A DNA stretch of 64,000 bases from Flectonema sp. DT1601 (Eukaryota; Euglenozoa; Diplonemea; Diplonemida; Diplonemidae), in the NCBI GenBank assembly GCA_964019425.1, contig OZ025813.1, positions 744,001 to 808,000 on the forward strand, written 5' to 3'. The stretch's first letter is position 1; each line of letters opens with the position of its first letter. The position numbers were made by a program, and so were the translations under genes. Positions 32,400 to 44,109 of this stretch are shown here, piece after piece. The notes under the pieces were generated by a model. The model did no database searches. It was not told the origin of the DNA and saw only the letters and a program-made list of their open reading frames with translations.

Positions 32400-33501
32400 T
32401 CACATCTTATTATGCTGTTAGGCTTAACAACGTCGGTTTTAGTTTGGTGCAAAAAAAATAAAATAAATAAATTGGGGATCTGCTTATTAAAGGAAAGAAG
32501 CCCATATTAAGGGTGCTTCGACCGTGGTTATTATATTTATGTTTTCTCTCAAAAAAAAGAAACACATTTTTGTTGCAGTGCTTTGTTTTTGTTTTATTTT
32601 TTTATTATTATTTTATTAACCACCTCTCTCGCTTTCCCATTTATGTTTTTCAATATCCTCTGTTGGAATTTCAAGCAATTTTTTTTTAACAAAAAAAAAA
32701 AAAATAACACCACACACAACGCAAGATCGTAAGAAAATTAAAGCGTATGCCTAGGAAAAATCGCAATTGGTATTGTGTGTGTGTGTTTTGTTTCTTTCTT
32801 TTTTTTTCATTCTTTTTCTTTTTCGTATTTTGCACTCTGATGATGAAGTGTTTGCGTTGTCTTCTTATGGGTGTTGTGAGTGAGTAGCCTTGAGCCATGA
32901 TTTGAAATAAACCAACGACCATGTTTCTTATTGTTGGATAAGTTTTGACAAAAAACAACAAACAAACAAAAACGACATCAACAGCAAATAACACCGAATT
33001 TTTTACCCGGTCGGTTCTTTATGGACAAGAAAATTGATTTTGTCTGTGAATCGACCTTGGGAGAGATTCAACGGTTGGTGAAACATGTGTGTCTGGTCTT
33101 TTTTTTCACGATTATTTTCATTAAGAGAAGACGCAGAAAAAAAGAGAAAAAAAAGGAGAAAAAAAGCCACCAAGAGAGAAGAGGAGAACAAATGAATGTT
33201 GCAATACGAAATTTTTATTTTAAAATTTTTTTTTTCAATCATAAAAAAAAACACCGACATGTTGAAAACACGTTGGAAAAAAAAAAAAAAAAAAAAACTC
33301 CCCAAGTTTACGAACACATCCAATCTGCTTTCCTTCTCCTTTTCTTTTTGCGAATTATCGTTTTTAATTTTTTTATTTTTTATCTTTTTTTCCGAAGGAG
33401 TTGGTTAAAGGCTTTTCTCAGAGGGTATTTGGGTATCATAAGAAGAGAAAGTCCCTCTAGAGAGGCGAATGGGTTAAAGGAATACTTTTAACAATTTTTA
33501 C

Positions 33502-33532
<31 letters not shown>

Positions 33533-34415
33533 AAGGGGGGGAGAACTAGGAATACGTTTTTATCTAGTTGTAGATTCTGCAAAAAAAAAAAAAAAAAATA
33601 TAGCTTCCGATATTATTTCATTTCGGTGCGGCTGATACATCTGTTGCGCACCTGAATATTAACTTCTTTTATTCTATTATTTTTTATTATTTTTTTTTTT
33701 GATTTTATTCTCCCTTTGATTCTTAAATAGCTGGTGCTTTTGAAACAAAGCATTTAGCGGTTTCGAGGTAATCATTGTGGGGGGGGGGGAGGGGAAAGGG
33801 AGAAGAAAAAAAAAAAAAAAAAAAATTGGTTTAGGGTTTTTTCTATTATATGCAGTAGCTCAACCACTGCTTTTTCCTTGGTGGTCTGAGGACTGCTCAT
33901 CGTGCATGGTTTATTGCAAGGCACTTGTTTTATCTTCGAGTCTTCCTTCATCGCTTTTATTTGAGCTAGCCTTTTTTCGGGAATATATAGTTGCTTGTGG
34001 AAAAAAAAAAAAAAAAAAAATGTAACCAAGTTTGTACGTCATTTTTATGTATTTTCTCATAGAAAAAAAAAAAAAAAAAAAAAATAGAAAGAAAAAAAAA
34101 AAAATAATAATAAAAAAATAGAATTTAGCTATGTTGTACTCCCACCCTCGTACCACGCCACCCATGTTCTAGAATCGGGTAGAATAATTTAATATTTAGT
34201 AGCAAATACATAGCAACGATGTTCAGTTGGGTTACAAAGCACTATTTCAAAAAAATCTAGTTTCTTTTTTTTTTATTTTATATCATATTATTTCTATATA
34301 GTGGATGGCAGCTCAAGGTTGACTACTAGCGTTGTTTCAGTGTGTATGATGGCTTTTCCGCAGTGTTATTCTTTTTTTTTTTAAATTTTTTTTATTATTA
34401 TTCTCTGTTTCTAAA

Positions 34416-34448
<33 letters not shown>

Positions 34449-34839
34449 GAAAAGTCTAACTGTGCAAAAAAAAAAAAAAAAAACAGACTGAGAGTAGCCG
34501 TATTCAATAAGTGTTGTTGCAACGTGTTGTGGCTAATACGCAATTGTTTATTAGCGTTTTCTTTTCCCCCCCCTTTCCTCCCCTTCTTTTTATATGCACA
34601 TAATCCGTCTTGCTTCCCGTACCAGTGTCTGGTAGAAAACGGGGCCTTAGCCGTAAGGGATGTACGCATTTCTTTTCTCTAACTGGGCTGTCTATAGCGG
34701 TTGTTACCGTTGTTCGGCCGGTAGTAAATTACACTCGATTCCATCTTCTAATCGAGGTTTACTTTTTTTTAATTTTTTTAAATAAAATAATCTCCAATAA
34801 TAATTATTGTTTTTTTATTTTATTTCTTTTTTTTTTTTT

Positions 34840-35250
34840 TTATTGCCGCTTGCGGAATATTCTGCGACAACACTACTTCAGATTTTGGTTATGGTGAGTT
34901 ACATACTCAAAGGCATGTATTAGTTGATCGTTTTTTTTTTTTAAAGGCTGGGATCCAAGTGTCCTTCAGCGGCTACATAAACATGTTTCGACTCTGGACT
35001 TGATCTTGACGAATAATAATGCTGTTCACTCCTAAGGAATGTCACCAGAACTAACCTTGGCTCAGTTGGCAACGATAATAATCTGGTCAAATTGTAGAAA
35101 TGAACTTTTTTTTATCTATCTATAATTTTTTTTTTTTTTTTTTGTTGATGGCAAACCTTATATCACTCACCTCATTCAAGTGTTGGCACTTTTGGACCAG
35201 CCACTCTGTGTAACAAGCTGCACTTTTTTTTGTTTTAATTATGTTTGCCA
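34840..35250 (+). pseudogene. LRR-like coding fragments (relic or unmodelled exons)
   Basis: After an acceptor-like T-tract plus AAAG (about 34948), one frame reads WDPSVLQRLHKHVSTLDL and a few residues more, to a stop. Another open segment at about 35142-35230 reads GKPYITHLIQVLALLDQPL. Both resemble leucine-rich repeat units and stand out from the surrounding poly-T. I cannot join them, so the boundaries and status are uncertain. Confidence 0.3.
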
Positions 35251-35318
35251 ATGTATTTTTTAAGACAAGTTCCGATCACGCACCTCTGTCGTGTGGAAGT
35301 TGTGTGTTTTTATTTAGT

Positions 35319-35371
<53 letters not shown>

Positions 35372-37837
35372 CTTACTACTACTGCTGCTGCTTTTTTTTT
35401 TTTTCGGTTTTCGTTTCTTCAGCTCCTTATGACAACACACGGTGACGCGTCTTTCTTTGTGTGAGAAGGTTGCGTTATTTGTGTGAATTTTTTTTACTAC
35501 TATTTTTTTATTATTATTATTATTATTTTGTTATAATTTTACCTGGCTCCTTGAAGCTGTGCTTCCTCTGTCAGTCTCCTCAAAAGCTACGCGATTACTC
35601 TGCTTACACTGTGTGGTAAGTTGGAAGATTGTGTGAAATAATTGTTTATTTTATTGCTATTTATATCCGATCTCGCAGCAGAGACAGGCTTGCTGTGTGA
35701 CTTATTTTACTTGTGGGTTTGCTGATGCAACCCCGATAGGGAAAGAAGAAAAAAAAAAACAAAGAATCTGACAAAACATCATATGATAGGAGAACAGCAC
35801 TATCCCGACTGTTTCTCTATTGCTACCTTCAACCTCACTGTATTTAACGTAATGAATATGTTTGTGCGCGTTCTGCTCTAACTGCTTTGTGGTTAAGAGT
35901 AGTAACGCTGACACGTTTTCTTTCGACTAACACTTAAAAGGCAAGTAATCCTTAGCAGTTTGTCACTTAAAAGTATACCTGGGATTCATTATTCCAAAAC
36001 TATTAAAGAATCGTACTCAACTGTCTCTTTCTCGCTACACAGTTGTCAAGGTTGTAACTTTTTTTTTTTTTCCCGACTTGGTTTCCTGCTAGTAAACCGG
36101 ACAAGGTAGACGCATTGTGGTTATAGGTCTCTTGATCTAGTATACCCTGTTGCCGAAAACTAATAAAATAGTCCCCCTCGGGATTAGGTTCATCCTTCTA
36201 CCGTAGTATTGGGGACCCTCAGAGAGCTACCCTAACTGATACTCGGTGGTCTGCTGAACTCGCTAACTAACTAATAATGCTAACTAACTCCCTGATGGGG
36301 CGCTCAAAAAATCATTTTTTTTTTTATTCTCGTTATTATTATTGCTTGGCGAACCTTATCTGTTGCGGTTAGTGAGAGTCACTTGTGATCCGAGATGATT
36401 ATTAAAACTAAAACGTTTAAGGTGATATGCCAGTGACTTGCCCCAGTGCCACGACTGTAACCAAACTCGTGAATAACTGGTGGGAACCCCCCCGATTGGT
36501 TTGATACGAAGTTTTTGTGCTGTACTGGTTTCCCGTGTAACTCACTTCACCCCCTTTTGCACGAAGCGTGGTAGCACATCCATGAGAACCTGTGAACTTT
36601 TTCCTAAGGACTAAACAATTGAGGGGGGAAAAAATAAATACGCTTGTACTATGTTCCTTGCTCTTGTGCAAGTAAAAAATGGTGTTGTATTTTTTATTGG
36701 ATTTGTTTTTGATTACCTCTGCTGTACACTTTAGTGGAAGATTATGGTTCTCTTTTATATTTGCTTTGCTTTACAATAGACTGTTGTATGTTTCGCGTGT
36801 TGATACTTAATTCCCCTTTCTTTTTTTCACTTTCAAATTCCCTTTTCCCCTTTTTGAGTTGAAAAAAAAAAAAAAACCTTTTCTAAAGGTAAAAATTAAA
36901 ATTTTTTTTTTTTTTAAAAAAAATCGTCAACACTTGCGCATATCGTATTGTTCTTAACCCGATTATGTGAAATGCATGTGCTTTACCAAATTTTGCTTGC
37001 AGCTGGCATTTGAGGCGTAATAGCCCCCTGGCAGAGTTGTTTTGCAAACTCGTTGGTTTGTTTGAGCGGTAATTTCAAAATTGTATACTTCAGTAGTAGC
37101 TCAACATAATTTTCTCTTAGCAGAGGGATGTTTCTCTGATTACGAAACTGCGGTTTCCATTATAAGCAGATTGCAACACTTATATTAACGCATTCAAAAA
37201 AAAAGAAAAATTGAAAAAAAAAAAAAAAAAAAAAACATTCCGCTCTTCGACCGAGCTTCTAATTTTATTCAAAAAGATCACTTCTCATTTTTGCTAGCTT
37301 GTAATTAGTGACATCTTTCTTTTATAATGTAATGATGGCCTCAGAGGTTTCACAAAAAAAAAAAAAAAAAAACAGTCAAAGATTAGCAATTGATATAAAA
37401 AAAAAAAGCTATCAGCCAATTCTGTCAACTGACATAGCTGTTAGCTCGTATTTATTAATTTGCTTCGTCATTTTTTTTTTTTTTTTAATTTCTGATGCTT
37501 TCTCTTTACCTTTTCTTTTTTTTGTTTCCCTTTGCACTCCCCCGTTTTTTCCACCAGCACACACTTGTGTTCGAATGTAGTTCTTTTAAGAATAGTTACA
37601 TTCATGTTTTCTCTGCCCTTTACGTGTTCCCCTCGTTTATTAATTATGCTTTTTTCGAAGATTAAGGAAAAAACATTATGTTGGGAAAACGGAGTGAGGG
37701 TTAAAAAAAAGCATTGAGTTAGCTAAGGTCTTTTTTTTTTTTTTTTTTTTTTCACTCGCACAACATTCAAAAGGAGACTATTTAGTATTATCTGAGTATA
37801 CACTTCTTGTTATCAGATGGTTTCTTGGGAGAGGAGG

Positions 37838-37873
<36 letters not shown>

Positions 37874-37960
37874 GGAACTCGTAAAGCTTGATCGAATGCT
37901 TATGCGCATTCGTACTCAGCGAGAAGCTTCCTTCCGGTCATCACTCTTCCGTGGTGGGGG

Positions 37961-37992
<32 letters not shown>

Positions 37993-38248
37993 AACGAATA
38001 AAAAGCTTTAAAAAAAAACTGGCACCAACACCACCCACCACTCCTCCTCTTAGATAATCTAATGGTTTTATGTTTTAATTGTTTTTTCACTTGTGATGTT
38101 ATTTTTCTTTTTTTCTTTTTTAAAAAAACACAGGTGAGACAAAAAAAAAACGATAAATTATCTCATATACAAGTACGCTATGCGTAAGGTGACGGAAACA
38201 TAAATGGTAGTGAGTTATGTATTTCTTTTTTGCTGCAGGAAAACCAGG

Positions 38249-39454
38249 ATGTCAGAGAATGCAGACCCGCTACCTGACAAAAAGGAGGACATCAGACATG
38301 CTGAAAAACCCCGCGAGACTACCCATCCTATCGCAGATATAATTTCATCTGCTGTCCTTTCTGAGTACAGAGGAAGAGATATCGAGGGATCTGTTGCAGT
38401 ATCAAAGCAAACAGTTCTTGCTGGAATAGTTGCTGTTAACTACAAAGAATGTACTGCCAGATGCCTCAGCCTTGGAGTAGGAACAAAATTTGTCCAACCG
38501 GAAATATTACAAAAGACTGCAAACAAGGATAACCTCGTAAGGGACTGCCATGCAGAAATATTATCAAAAAGAGGATTCAAGAAATGGTTGATTGAGGGAA
38601 ATCGACTTTCACCGGATGAGTCCTTGGCACTGTACACTAGCTCTGCTCCTTGTGGGGACAGCACGGTCAAGAAATGGGCGAAGAACAGCAAGAAAAGACC
38701 TGATACTCTCCCTCACGAACCTTTAAACATGTGCGCACGAAAAAGTGGTCAGGCGATAGTCTGCGTCAAGGGAGAGTTTAATAGCGGAGTTCCTGTAAAA
38801 AGGAAAGACGGAATCACAACATGGCCTAACGGCTTATCTGCAGCATCTGGAACAACCCCAGCAGTACTTATACCTGTTGGTGAGAGGGAGTTCTATTGTG
38901 CTACTTGTTCTGATAAGATCGCAAGTTGGTCTGTTTTGGGAGTACAGGGAGCATCTCTAGAGCTACTCTTAGGAACAAAATACCACTTCACTTCTGTTGT
39001 TTGTGGTCGTAAGTACGGTGATGCGACTTTACGAAGAGCTCTGTGTTGTCGACTAGCTGATCCTAAGAAGAGGAAAATAAATGTTCATCACCCGACAGTT
39101 ATGTGTACATCAATTCAACTTGATGACAGCACATATTCTGGTGGTGAAGGAGCTGAATTCGACAGTTCTATCTGCCTGTGGTGGATCTCAGGCATGTCCA
39201 CACTCCACACGATTGATGGTACCACAGGTTTCTGTCCTGACGGTACTCAGTCAGCCTTATCACGATCCAGCATTTCAACATTATTCAGTCAACAGTCTGA
39301 TGTTGAATTTGGGTATGAAGAGGCCAAGCTACACAACGCAGAGTATCAAAATCTAAAAAATACTCTAACATCTCTTCCTCATTTTCTACATAACTATCCT
39401 CATACTCCACTTCGTGACAAGAGGAAATTTCAAGAAAGGGAAGAAGAGGAATAG
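38249..39454 (+). CDS. ADAT1: ADAT1-like tRNA-specific adenosine deaminase
   Basis: 401 aa from the ATG 10 nt after acceptor 38238. It carries the A_deamin zinc-dependent deaminase core: HAE with H101 and E103 (RDCHAEILSKRGF), C135 in SSAPCGDS, and C220 in ATCSDKIASWSVLGVQG. The H/C/C zinc set and the catalytic Glu are complete. There is no dsRNA-binding domain, so it fits ADAT1 (A37 to I37 in tRNA-Ala) rather than ADAR. The length is slightly below animal ADAT1. The C-terminal Arg/Glu-rich tail is lineage-specific. ADAR-like and ADAT1 cores are close; the absence of RNA-binding modules is the main reason for the call. Confidence 0.85.
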   Translation: MSENADPLPDKKEDIRHAEKPRETTHPIADIISSAVLSEYRGRDIEGSVAVSKQTVLAGIVAVNYKECTARCLSLGVGTKFVQPEILQKTANKDNLVRDCHAEILSKRGFKKWLIEGNRLSPDESLALYTSSAPCGDSTVKKWAKNSKKRPDTLPHEPLNMCARKSGQAIVCVKGEFNSGVPVKRKDGITTWPNGLSAASGTTPAVLIPVGEREFYCATCSDKIASWSVLGVQGASLELLLGTKYHFTSVVCGRKYGDATLRRALCCRLADPKKRKINVHHPTVMCTSIQLDDSTYSGGEGAEFDSSICLWWISGMSTLHTIDGTTGFCPDGTQSALSRSSISTLFSQQSDVEFGYEEAKLHNAEYQNLKNTLTSLPHFLHNYPHTPLRDKRKFQEREEEE

Positions 39455-39587
39455 ATGTGTCTGTCTGCAGTCTTTATTTTACCGACTCGTGATCCCATCA
39501 CTTCATCTTCTTGAAGAAGTAAAGCTCTGACTGTATCAACAGGTTTAGTAATAATTATTTCTCTTCTTCAGGTGCATACGCATCAGT

Positions 39588-41465
39588 ATGATGGATATTC
39601 GTAACATCGAAGCGGAGTTGGCAGAAGTTGATGCACTTCTAGCTGATAATCAAGTCGCACAGATGAAGGCTGCTAATGATGTTAAAACCTGGCGCAGCAT
39701 CGCAGACAATGAACGAGGAATGAGTGATATCGAATATCAAAACATCTTACGAGTGGCGAGGAGGAGCCAATCGGCTCTGGCTGAAAATTCAGACCGACTG
39801 ACAGAACTCCAACAACGAGTTGCAGCAATTGAACGAGACGGCAGGGAACCAGCACCCATGCCAGGAATGGAAGGGATGTCACCACCACTACCGCTACCGA
39901 TACCAATAGTTAGCAATCCTTATATTGGATTGCCTGTAAGAAAGAGTAGGTCACCTGTTTTACTTAGGGATCCAGATTCACCAAAATATGATCCGAAATT
40001 AAAAAGGTGGATTGTACTTCCTCATCCTACTCCACAGGAACAGCAACAACCACAACAACAACAGCAACAGTCACAAGAAGACTTCAACCATCAGCATCAA
40101 CAGCAGGAAGAGATTGCAAGCCATCATCCAACCCGAAACGACTCTCCCACCAATGCTGTTTCAGCCATGGTGAAGGAATCTCTTAACACCATCTCAAAGA
40201 ATATTGCCTCAGCTGTCGCAAAGGAGATGGCAAACTACCGCGGTGACGATGTTCAAAATCCATCACAGCAAGTACCTGAAGCTGACATAACAAAAGAACG
40301 TGGTGAAATATTACAAGACATGGCAAAGTTAGAAAAGGATATGATGACACAATTACAAGCTCATCTGACGAAGAAAGAAAAGAAAGATGAGCAGCCTATC
40401 AATTCAACTGTTGCCGTACAGCCTGTGAATTCGTTTCGGAATAGCAGTTCCAGTCCTCCTATCTTCGACTATCACGCTCATAGATATCCAATATCAATTC
40501 CGCCTGTTGCTAATGTTGGTACAACAGACGGTTATTATCCACCTCAGCCTCAGAGAAGAGTAAGTACACCTGCCCCTTGTCCTGTACCTAATTCTCAATT
40601 TAAAATCCAAGTTCCTCCCATCACTCATAAAGTTGATACTGGTACACAACCATCATTTAGAGTATCGCCATCTAGATTGGCAAGTTCGATTCCCAGTAGG
40701 CTTCGATCTATGACACCGGATGCCGCATTTGCTCAGGTTGGATTGTCGCCGGGGATGGTATCACGAAGACATGATTTTGGTTCTTTAAATGATGCTGTAC
40801 CTCCGATTGTTGCCACGGCTAGTATTTCAGCTCGAGTGCCTGAGGTTCATGTTTCCCCTTCAAGAGGAGAGAGTTTAATGCGAATGTCTAGTTCGATTCC
40901 TGTTATTAGAAATCATCTACCAGCTGGTACTGTTGGAACTATTCTTGACATCTGTGACAGAGGTGATCACATAATGTTAAGAGAATTAATTTCATTTGGT
41001 TGTGATGTTGAACAAAAAGATTCTGATGGATGGACAGGACTTCATATCTCTTCTCAAAAGGGTTGGGACAAATGTGTCCGAGTCTTGGTAGAGGTTGCTG
41101 AAATTGATAGCAAAGACTGCGATGGATCGACACCTTTAATTGTAGCATCGTTAGAGGGTAACATTTCATGTATGAAAATATTATTGTTGGCTGGTTCAGA
41201 CTATGATGCGACTGACTGTGATGGTTCAACTGCTCTGATGGTCGCGTCTCAGGCATCTCATTCTGCTGCTGTTGATCTTCTTCTTCGAAACGGAGCAGAT
41301 CCAACTCGCAAAGACTCGGCTGGTAGATCGGCTCTGACTTGTGCACAGTTGTCTGATTCACCTGAGTGCATTGCCATTCTTGAGAGGGTTCTGAGAATGT
41401 CAAATCCTCCAGCTCCATCAAATAGAATCACATCACACACACCTCAAAACCATTCTTTTATTTAA
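39588..41465 (+). CDS. Coiled-coil, Gln-rich protein with C-terminal ankyrin repeats
   Basis: 625 aa. Residues 1-85 are a helical coiled coil (NIEAELAEVDALLADNQ). The middle (100-440) is low complexity, Pro/Ser/Gln-rich, with a polyglutamine patch near 145-160. A helical segment at about 180-265 precedes Pro-rich sequence. The C-terminal about 150 residues hold four ankyrin repeats (DGWTGLHISSQKG, DGSTPLIVASLEG, DGSTALMVASQAS, AGRSALTCAQLS). A scaffold is inferred. The start is the first of two adjacent ATGs, 16 nt after an acceptor ending at 39571. Confidence 0.8.
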   Translation: MMDIRNIEAELAEVDALLADNQVAQMKAANDVKTWRSIADNERGMSDIEYQNILRVARRSQSALAENSDRLTELQQRVAAIERDGREPAPMPGMEGMSPPLPLPIPIVSNPYIGLPVRKSRSPVLLRDPDSPKYDPKLKRWIVLPHPTPQEQQQPQQQQQQSQEDFNHQHQQQEEIASHHPTRNDSPTNAVSAMVKESLNTISKNIASAVAKEMANYRGDDVQNPSQQVPEADITKERGEILQDMAKLEKDMMTQLQAHLTKKEKKDEQPINSTVAVQPVNSFRNSSSSPPIFDYHAHRYPISIPPVANVGTTDGYYPPQPQRRVSTPAPCPVPNSQFKIQVPPITHKVDTGTQPSFRVSPSRLASSIPSRLRSMTPDAAFAQVGLSPGMVSRRHDFGSLNDAVPPIVATASISARVPEVHVSPSRGESLMRMSSSIPVIRNHLPAGTVGTILDICDRGDHIMLRELISFGCDVEQKDSDGWTGLHISSQKGWDKCVRVLVEVAEIDSKDCDGSTPLIVASLEGNISCMKILLLAGSDYDATDCDGSTALMVASQASHSAAVDLLLRNGADPTRKDSAGRSALTCAQLSDSPECIAILERVLRMSNPPAPSNRITSHTPQNHSFI

Positions 41466-41705
41466 CTAAGCCTAACACGTTACCCACCAACGTCTCTGTA
41501 TTTATATCATAATTATTAGAACGTTTTTTTCTAGATGCTAACATACGTAATTTCTGTTTTGTATGGATTTTGTTTACTTTTAATAAGAAAAACCTTTTTT
41601 TTTGCGGAACTTTCAAATGTGTGGTTTCGTTGTTAGATTGAAAAAGGATAATAATAATTATTATTATTGCCATTCTGATAACTGTTAAAAAGCTTCTCTT
41701 CTACA

Positions 41706-41737
41706 GGTAAATATAAATATATCGTTACTATGTGACG
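41706..41737 (+). promoter_or_regulatory. Acceptor/leader with start-stop uORF (gene at 41738)
   Basis: CTTCTCTTCTACAG is followed at once by GTAAAT, then a short leader with ATGTGA (41730-41735) two bases before the main ATG. A start-stop element holds initiating ribosomes on the leader and usually lowers downstream translation. Confidence 0.5.
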
Positions 41738-43858
41738 ATGTACCGAAGAAGCAATAAGAGACGGTACTACAGACCGACAAGATTTGAACGAGCGAAGCTC
41801 CGTGTGGAAAATCTTCCAAAAAAAACACTTGAGCAATACGAGTGGGAAACAGCTGCAGCTCTGTGTAAGAAATATGTAGCTCTGCGAAGGCAAGTTATTA
41901 TTAGTACCGTGAGGTGTGTTATTGCACAGGGTGGGTTTCTAAGAAGCAAAACAGAAATCGGAGCGCAGATATGCGCTGCGGAGGCTGAAAGATGGAAAAG
42001 AGAAATCCAGCTTGCCAGGGAAAAGAAGTGTGAAATAATGTACGACTTACGTTTACTTGAAAGACGAGCCAACTCTAACCTGCAACCAACTCCTCCAACA
42101 CACACATCTGGATCTGATGATGTTGAGGAAGTACCAAAACCAGGTGAGATTATGAAAATAAAATATGCAAAGAAAGATCTAGAAATGGCTATCCAACAAT
42201 CAATAATATCACGAATAGCATCAAACTGTACTAAAGATCTATTCCCACTACTTGGAAAGCCTGCTAAGATACGAGGAGTAGTACTACGTAACTCCATGGC
42301 TCATGTTGAACTACCAAACGGAACAGTTCGATGGCTTCCATTCAAAGCCCTCACAAGAAAGGAAAGAACTGAAAGTATTGAATCGAATAAAACAATAAAT
42401 AGTAGTGTTAATATTGGGAATGGATTAAGTTATAAATTAAAACCGACTCCTCCCCTACTACAAAAGGTGCGACCTTTGAGCCCAAGGGATCTCGCATTAG
42501 CTGAAGTTTCTCCTTTATCGACTGACTTACCATCACTGACAGAGGGTTTAGGATGGAGCACGTCACATCCTCAACAGGAACCTCATTACGCTCAGTCTAT
42601 TTCGTGTCACGCGACTACTATTCCTCAGGATTTTTGTAGAGACACCAAAGGTCTGGATTTTGGAAAAACTCTTTATCCAGATGTCCTTCACGACATTCAT
42701 GAGACTCCTGCGAATGTTAAAATAAAAGAATCCCACAACCCTAACTCAGTTACAGGAAGTACTGAATCAGAGAGGTTCGCTTTTGATTCACCTCCACTTG
42801 TTAAATCAGACAGTTGTATGTCAGTAAATACAAGTTATTCTACACCTCGTGGTATTCGTCATCATGCTTCAATGATTAAGACGAATTCAGAAACACAATC
42901 TCGAAGTAGTTATCCAGACACCCTGTCTCCAAGATGTATAACGTTAGCGAGTGTTCCTTCATGTTCGATATCAATTTGTTTAAGTGAGGGTGAATCGATG
43001 ATTGAGTCACCAATGTTTAGAACAAAACGATTTCCCAGACGAGGAAAACCTCCCCCAGGCGCCGATGATGAATTTCTGTGTCCTTCTTATCTCACTTTGA
43101 CAACAAACTCTATAGGATCGTCAGGGGGAAAGCTGCGTTCTGTTGTAAAAATGAATTCAGCCATCTCATCGTTTGCTGCATCAGTAAAGTCTTCACCAAA
43201 CTTATCAACAAAAGAAGTAAAGTACCAGCATGACAGAGTTCAAGCAGCTATAGGTAGAGAATTACTTATGAATACTCCAACGATTCCTACCGTTGTTTTA
43301 ACTCCAAGGTCGCCTTCGCCTTTTAATTGTTGTCTGCCTCCGGAAAATTTAACAAAGCTTCCGGATGTGATGAGACAAAGGTTTATATTTGGAGATCAAA
43401 AATACACCAAACCAGTCGATCAGCGAAAAGATTTCACCGACTACGCTCCTCCTGATTATATCTGTTCAGGTAAGGAAGTTGATGTTTTCTGTGACGCCAA
43501 CACTAATCCTTTCTTCTTTGAGGCTGTAGTACAAGGAGGGTTCGCAATACGTTCACCAGGTAGATTTTTAACTCTAATTACAGATATAAAAGATAATTAT
43601 GATGAAATGATGATGCGACTTAAACACATGTCCTACGCTCAACAGGTATCAATGAAACTTGTTGTTCCGAAGTCTCCTCGCAATAGGAACTTCCCTGAAT
43701 TGACGTCTCCTCCATCTCCGGTGGTGATGCCGCCATCATCTAGTAAATTACACCCGAGATCACCTCGTGATGTTGTACAGTCGAGCAATACTCGTTTTCT
43801 TACACATACGGAGTCATCGGCAAGGAGATATATCAACACACGTGCTGTTATAAGGTGA
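41738..43858 (+). CDS. Large conserved-looking protein of unknown function
   Basis: 706 aa. The N-terminus is very basic (YRRSNKRRYYRPTRFERAK) and then helical to about 110. Around 170-205 is a short beta-rich patch (RGVVLRNSMAHVELPNGTVRWLPFKAL) like a small SH3/Tudor or KOW barrel. Residues 210-560 are Ser/Pro-rich and disordered. About 565-640 is again folded-looking (QRKDFTDYAPPDY, FFFEAVVQGGFAIRSPGRF). I recognise no family. The leader contains a start-stop element (ATGTGA at 41730) between the acceptor (AG 41706) and this ATG. Confidence 0.7.
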   Translation: MYRRSNKRRYYRPTRFERAKLRVENLPKKTLEQYEWETAAALCKKYVALRRQVIISTVRCVIAQGGFLRSKTEIGAQICAAEAERWKREIQLAREKKCEIMYDLRLLERRANSNLQPTPPTHTSGSDDVEEVPKPGEIMKIKYAKKDLEMAIQQSIISRIASNCTKDLFPLLGKPAKIRGVVLRNSMAHVELPNGTVRWLPFKALTRKERTESIESNKTINSSVNIGNGLSYKLKPTPPLLQKVRPLSPRDLALAEVSPLSTDLPSLTEGLGWSTSHPQQEPHYAQSISCHATTIPQDFCRDTKGLDFGKTLYPDVLHDIHETPANVKIKESHNPNSVTGSTESERFAFDSPPLVKSDSCMSVNTSYSTPRGIRHHASMIKTNSETQSRSSYPDTLSPRCITLASVPSCSISICLSEGESMIESPMFRTKRFPRRGKPPPGADDEFLCPSYLTLTTNSIGSSGGKLRSVVKMNSAISSFAASVKSSPNLSTKEVKYQHDRVQAAIGRELLMNTPTIPTVVLTPRSPSPFNCCLPPENLTKLPDVMRQRFIFGDQKYTKPVDQRKDFTDYAPPDYICSGKEVDVFCDANTNPFFFEAVVQGGFAIRSPGRFLTLITDIKDNYDEMMMRLKHMSYAQQVSMKLVVPKSPRNRNFPELTSPPSPVVMPPSSSKLHPRSPRDVVQSSNTRFLTHTESSARRYINTRAVIR

Positions 43859-43948
43859 TTCTCAAATCACATTTGCTGCTATTGCTTTTTTTTTTTTTTT
43901 TTTTTCAATCACTTTCCTTTGAGTAGGAAAGAACTTTTCCTTTTCAGG

Positions 43949-43981
<33 letters not shown>

Positions 43982-44109
43982 TTTGCCATCACTTTTTGTT
44001 TTATTTTTTCCTTTTCAGGAACTCTTCAGGTTGGGGATAGTGAAGCTTTGAGTTTAAAAAAAAAAAAAATCTTTTTATAACAGACACAAGACATGACACT
44101 AGTGAATGA
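43859..44109. other. Spacer with repeated acceptor-like motifs and two uORFs
   Basis: TTCCTTTTCAGG-type acceptor motifs occur twice (about 43948 and 44019), plus TATAACAG ending at 44083. ATGs at 44093 and 44106 open short frames overlapping the kinase start. Confidence 0.5.

Larger units (their letters stand above)
29420..38248. other. 8.8-kb gene-poor region rich in A/T homopolymers
   Basis: No intact gene is supported on either strand. It holds dozens of A or T runs of 15-40 nt (longest near 31303-31337 and 35322-35367), a 30-nt repeated motif (32175, 32370), and coding-like pieces with LRR flavour around 34850-35250. An acceptor-like AG followed by GTGAGA ends at 38133, and a strong acceptor (GCTGCAG) ends at 38238. 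I saw no tRNA-like T-loop or cloverleaf. It may contain long introns of an unmodelled gene. Confidence 0.5.

Noticed and set aside
36417-36671. 84-aa minus-strand frame in the gene-poor region
   Set aside because: Composition looks less AT-biased than its surroundings, but no domain, no acceptor and no partner exons were seen.
38249-39454. Reading the deaminase as an ADAR
   Set aside because: No dsRNA-binding domains precede the catalytic core, so an ADAT1-type assignment is more economical.
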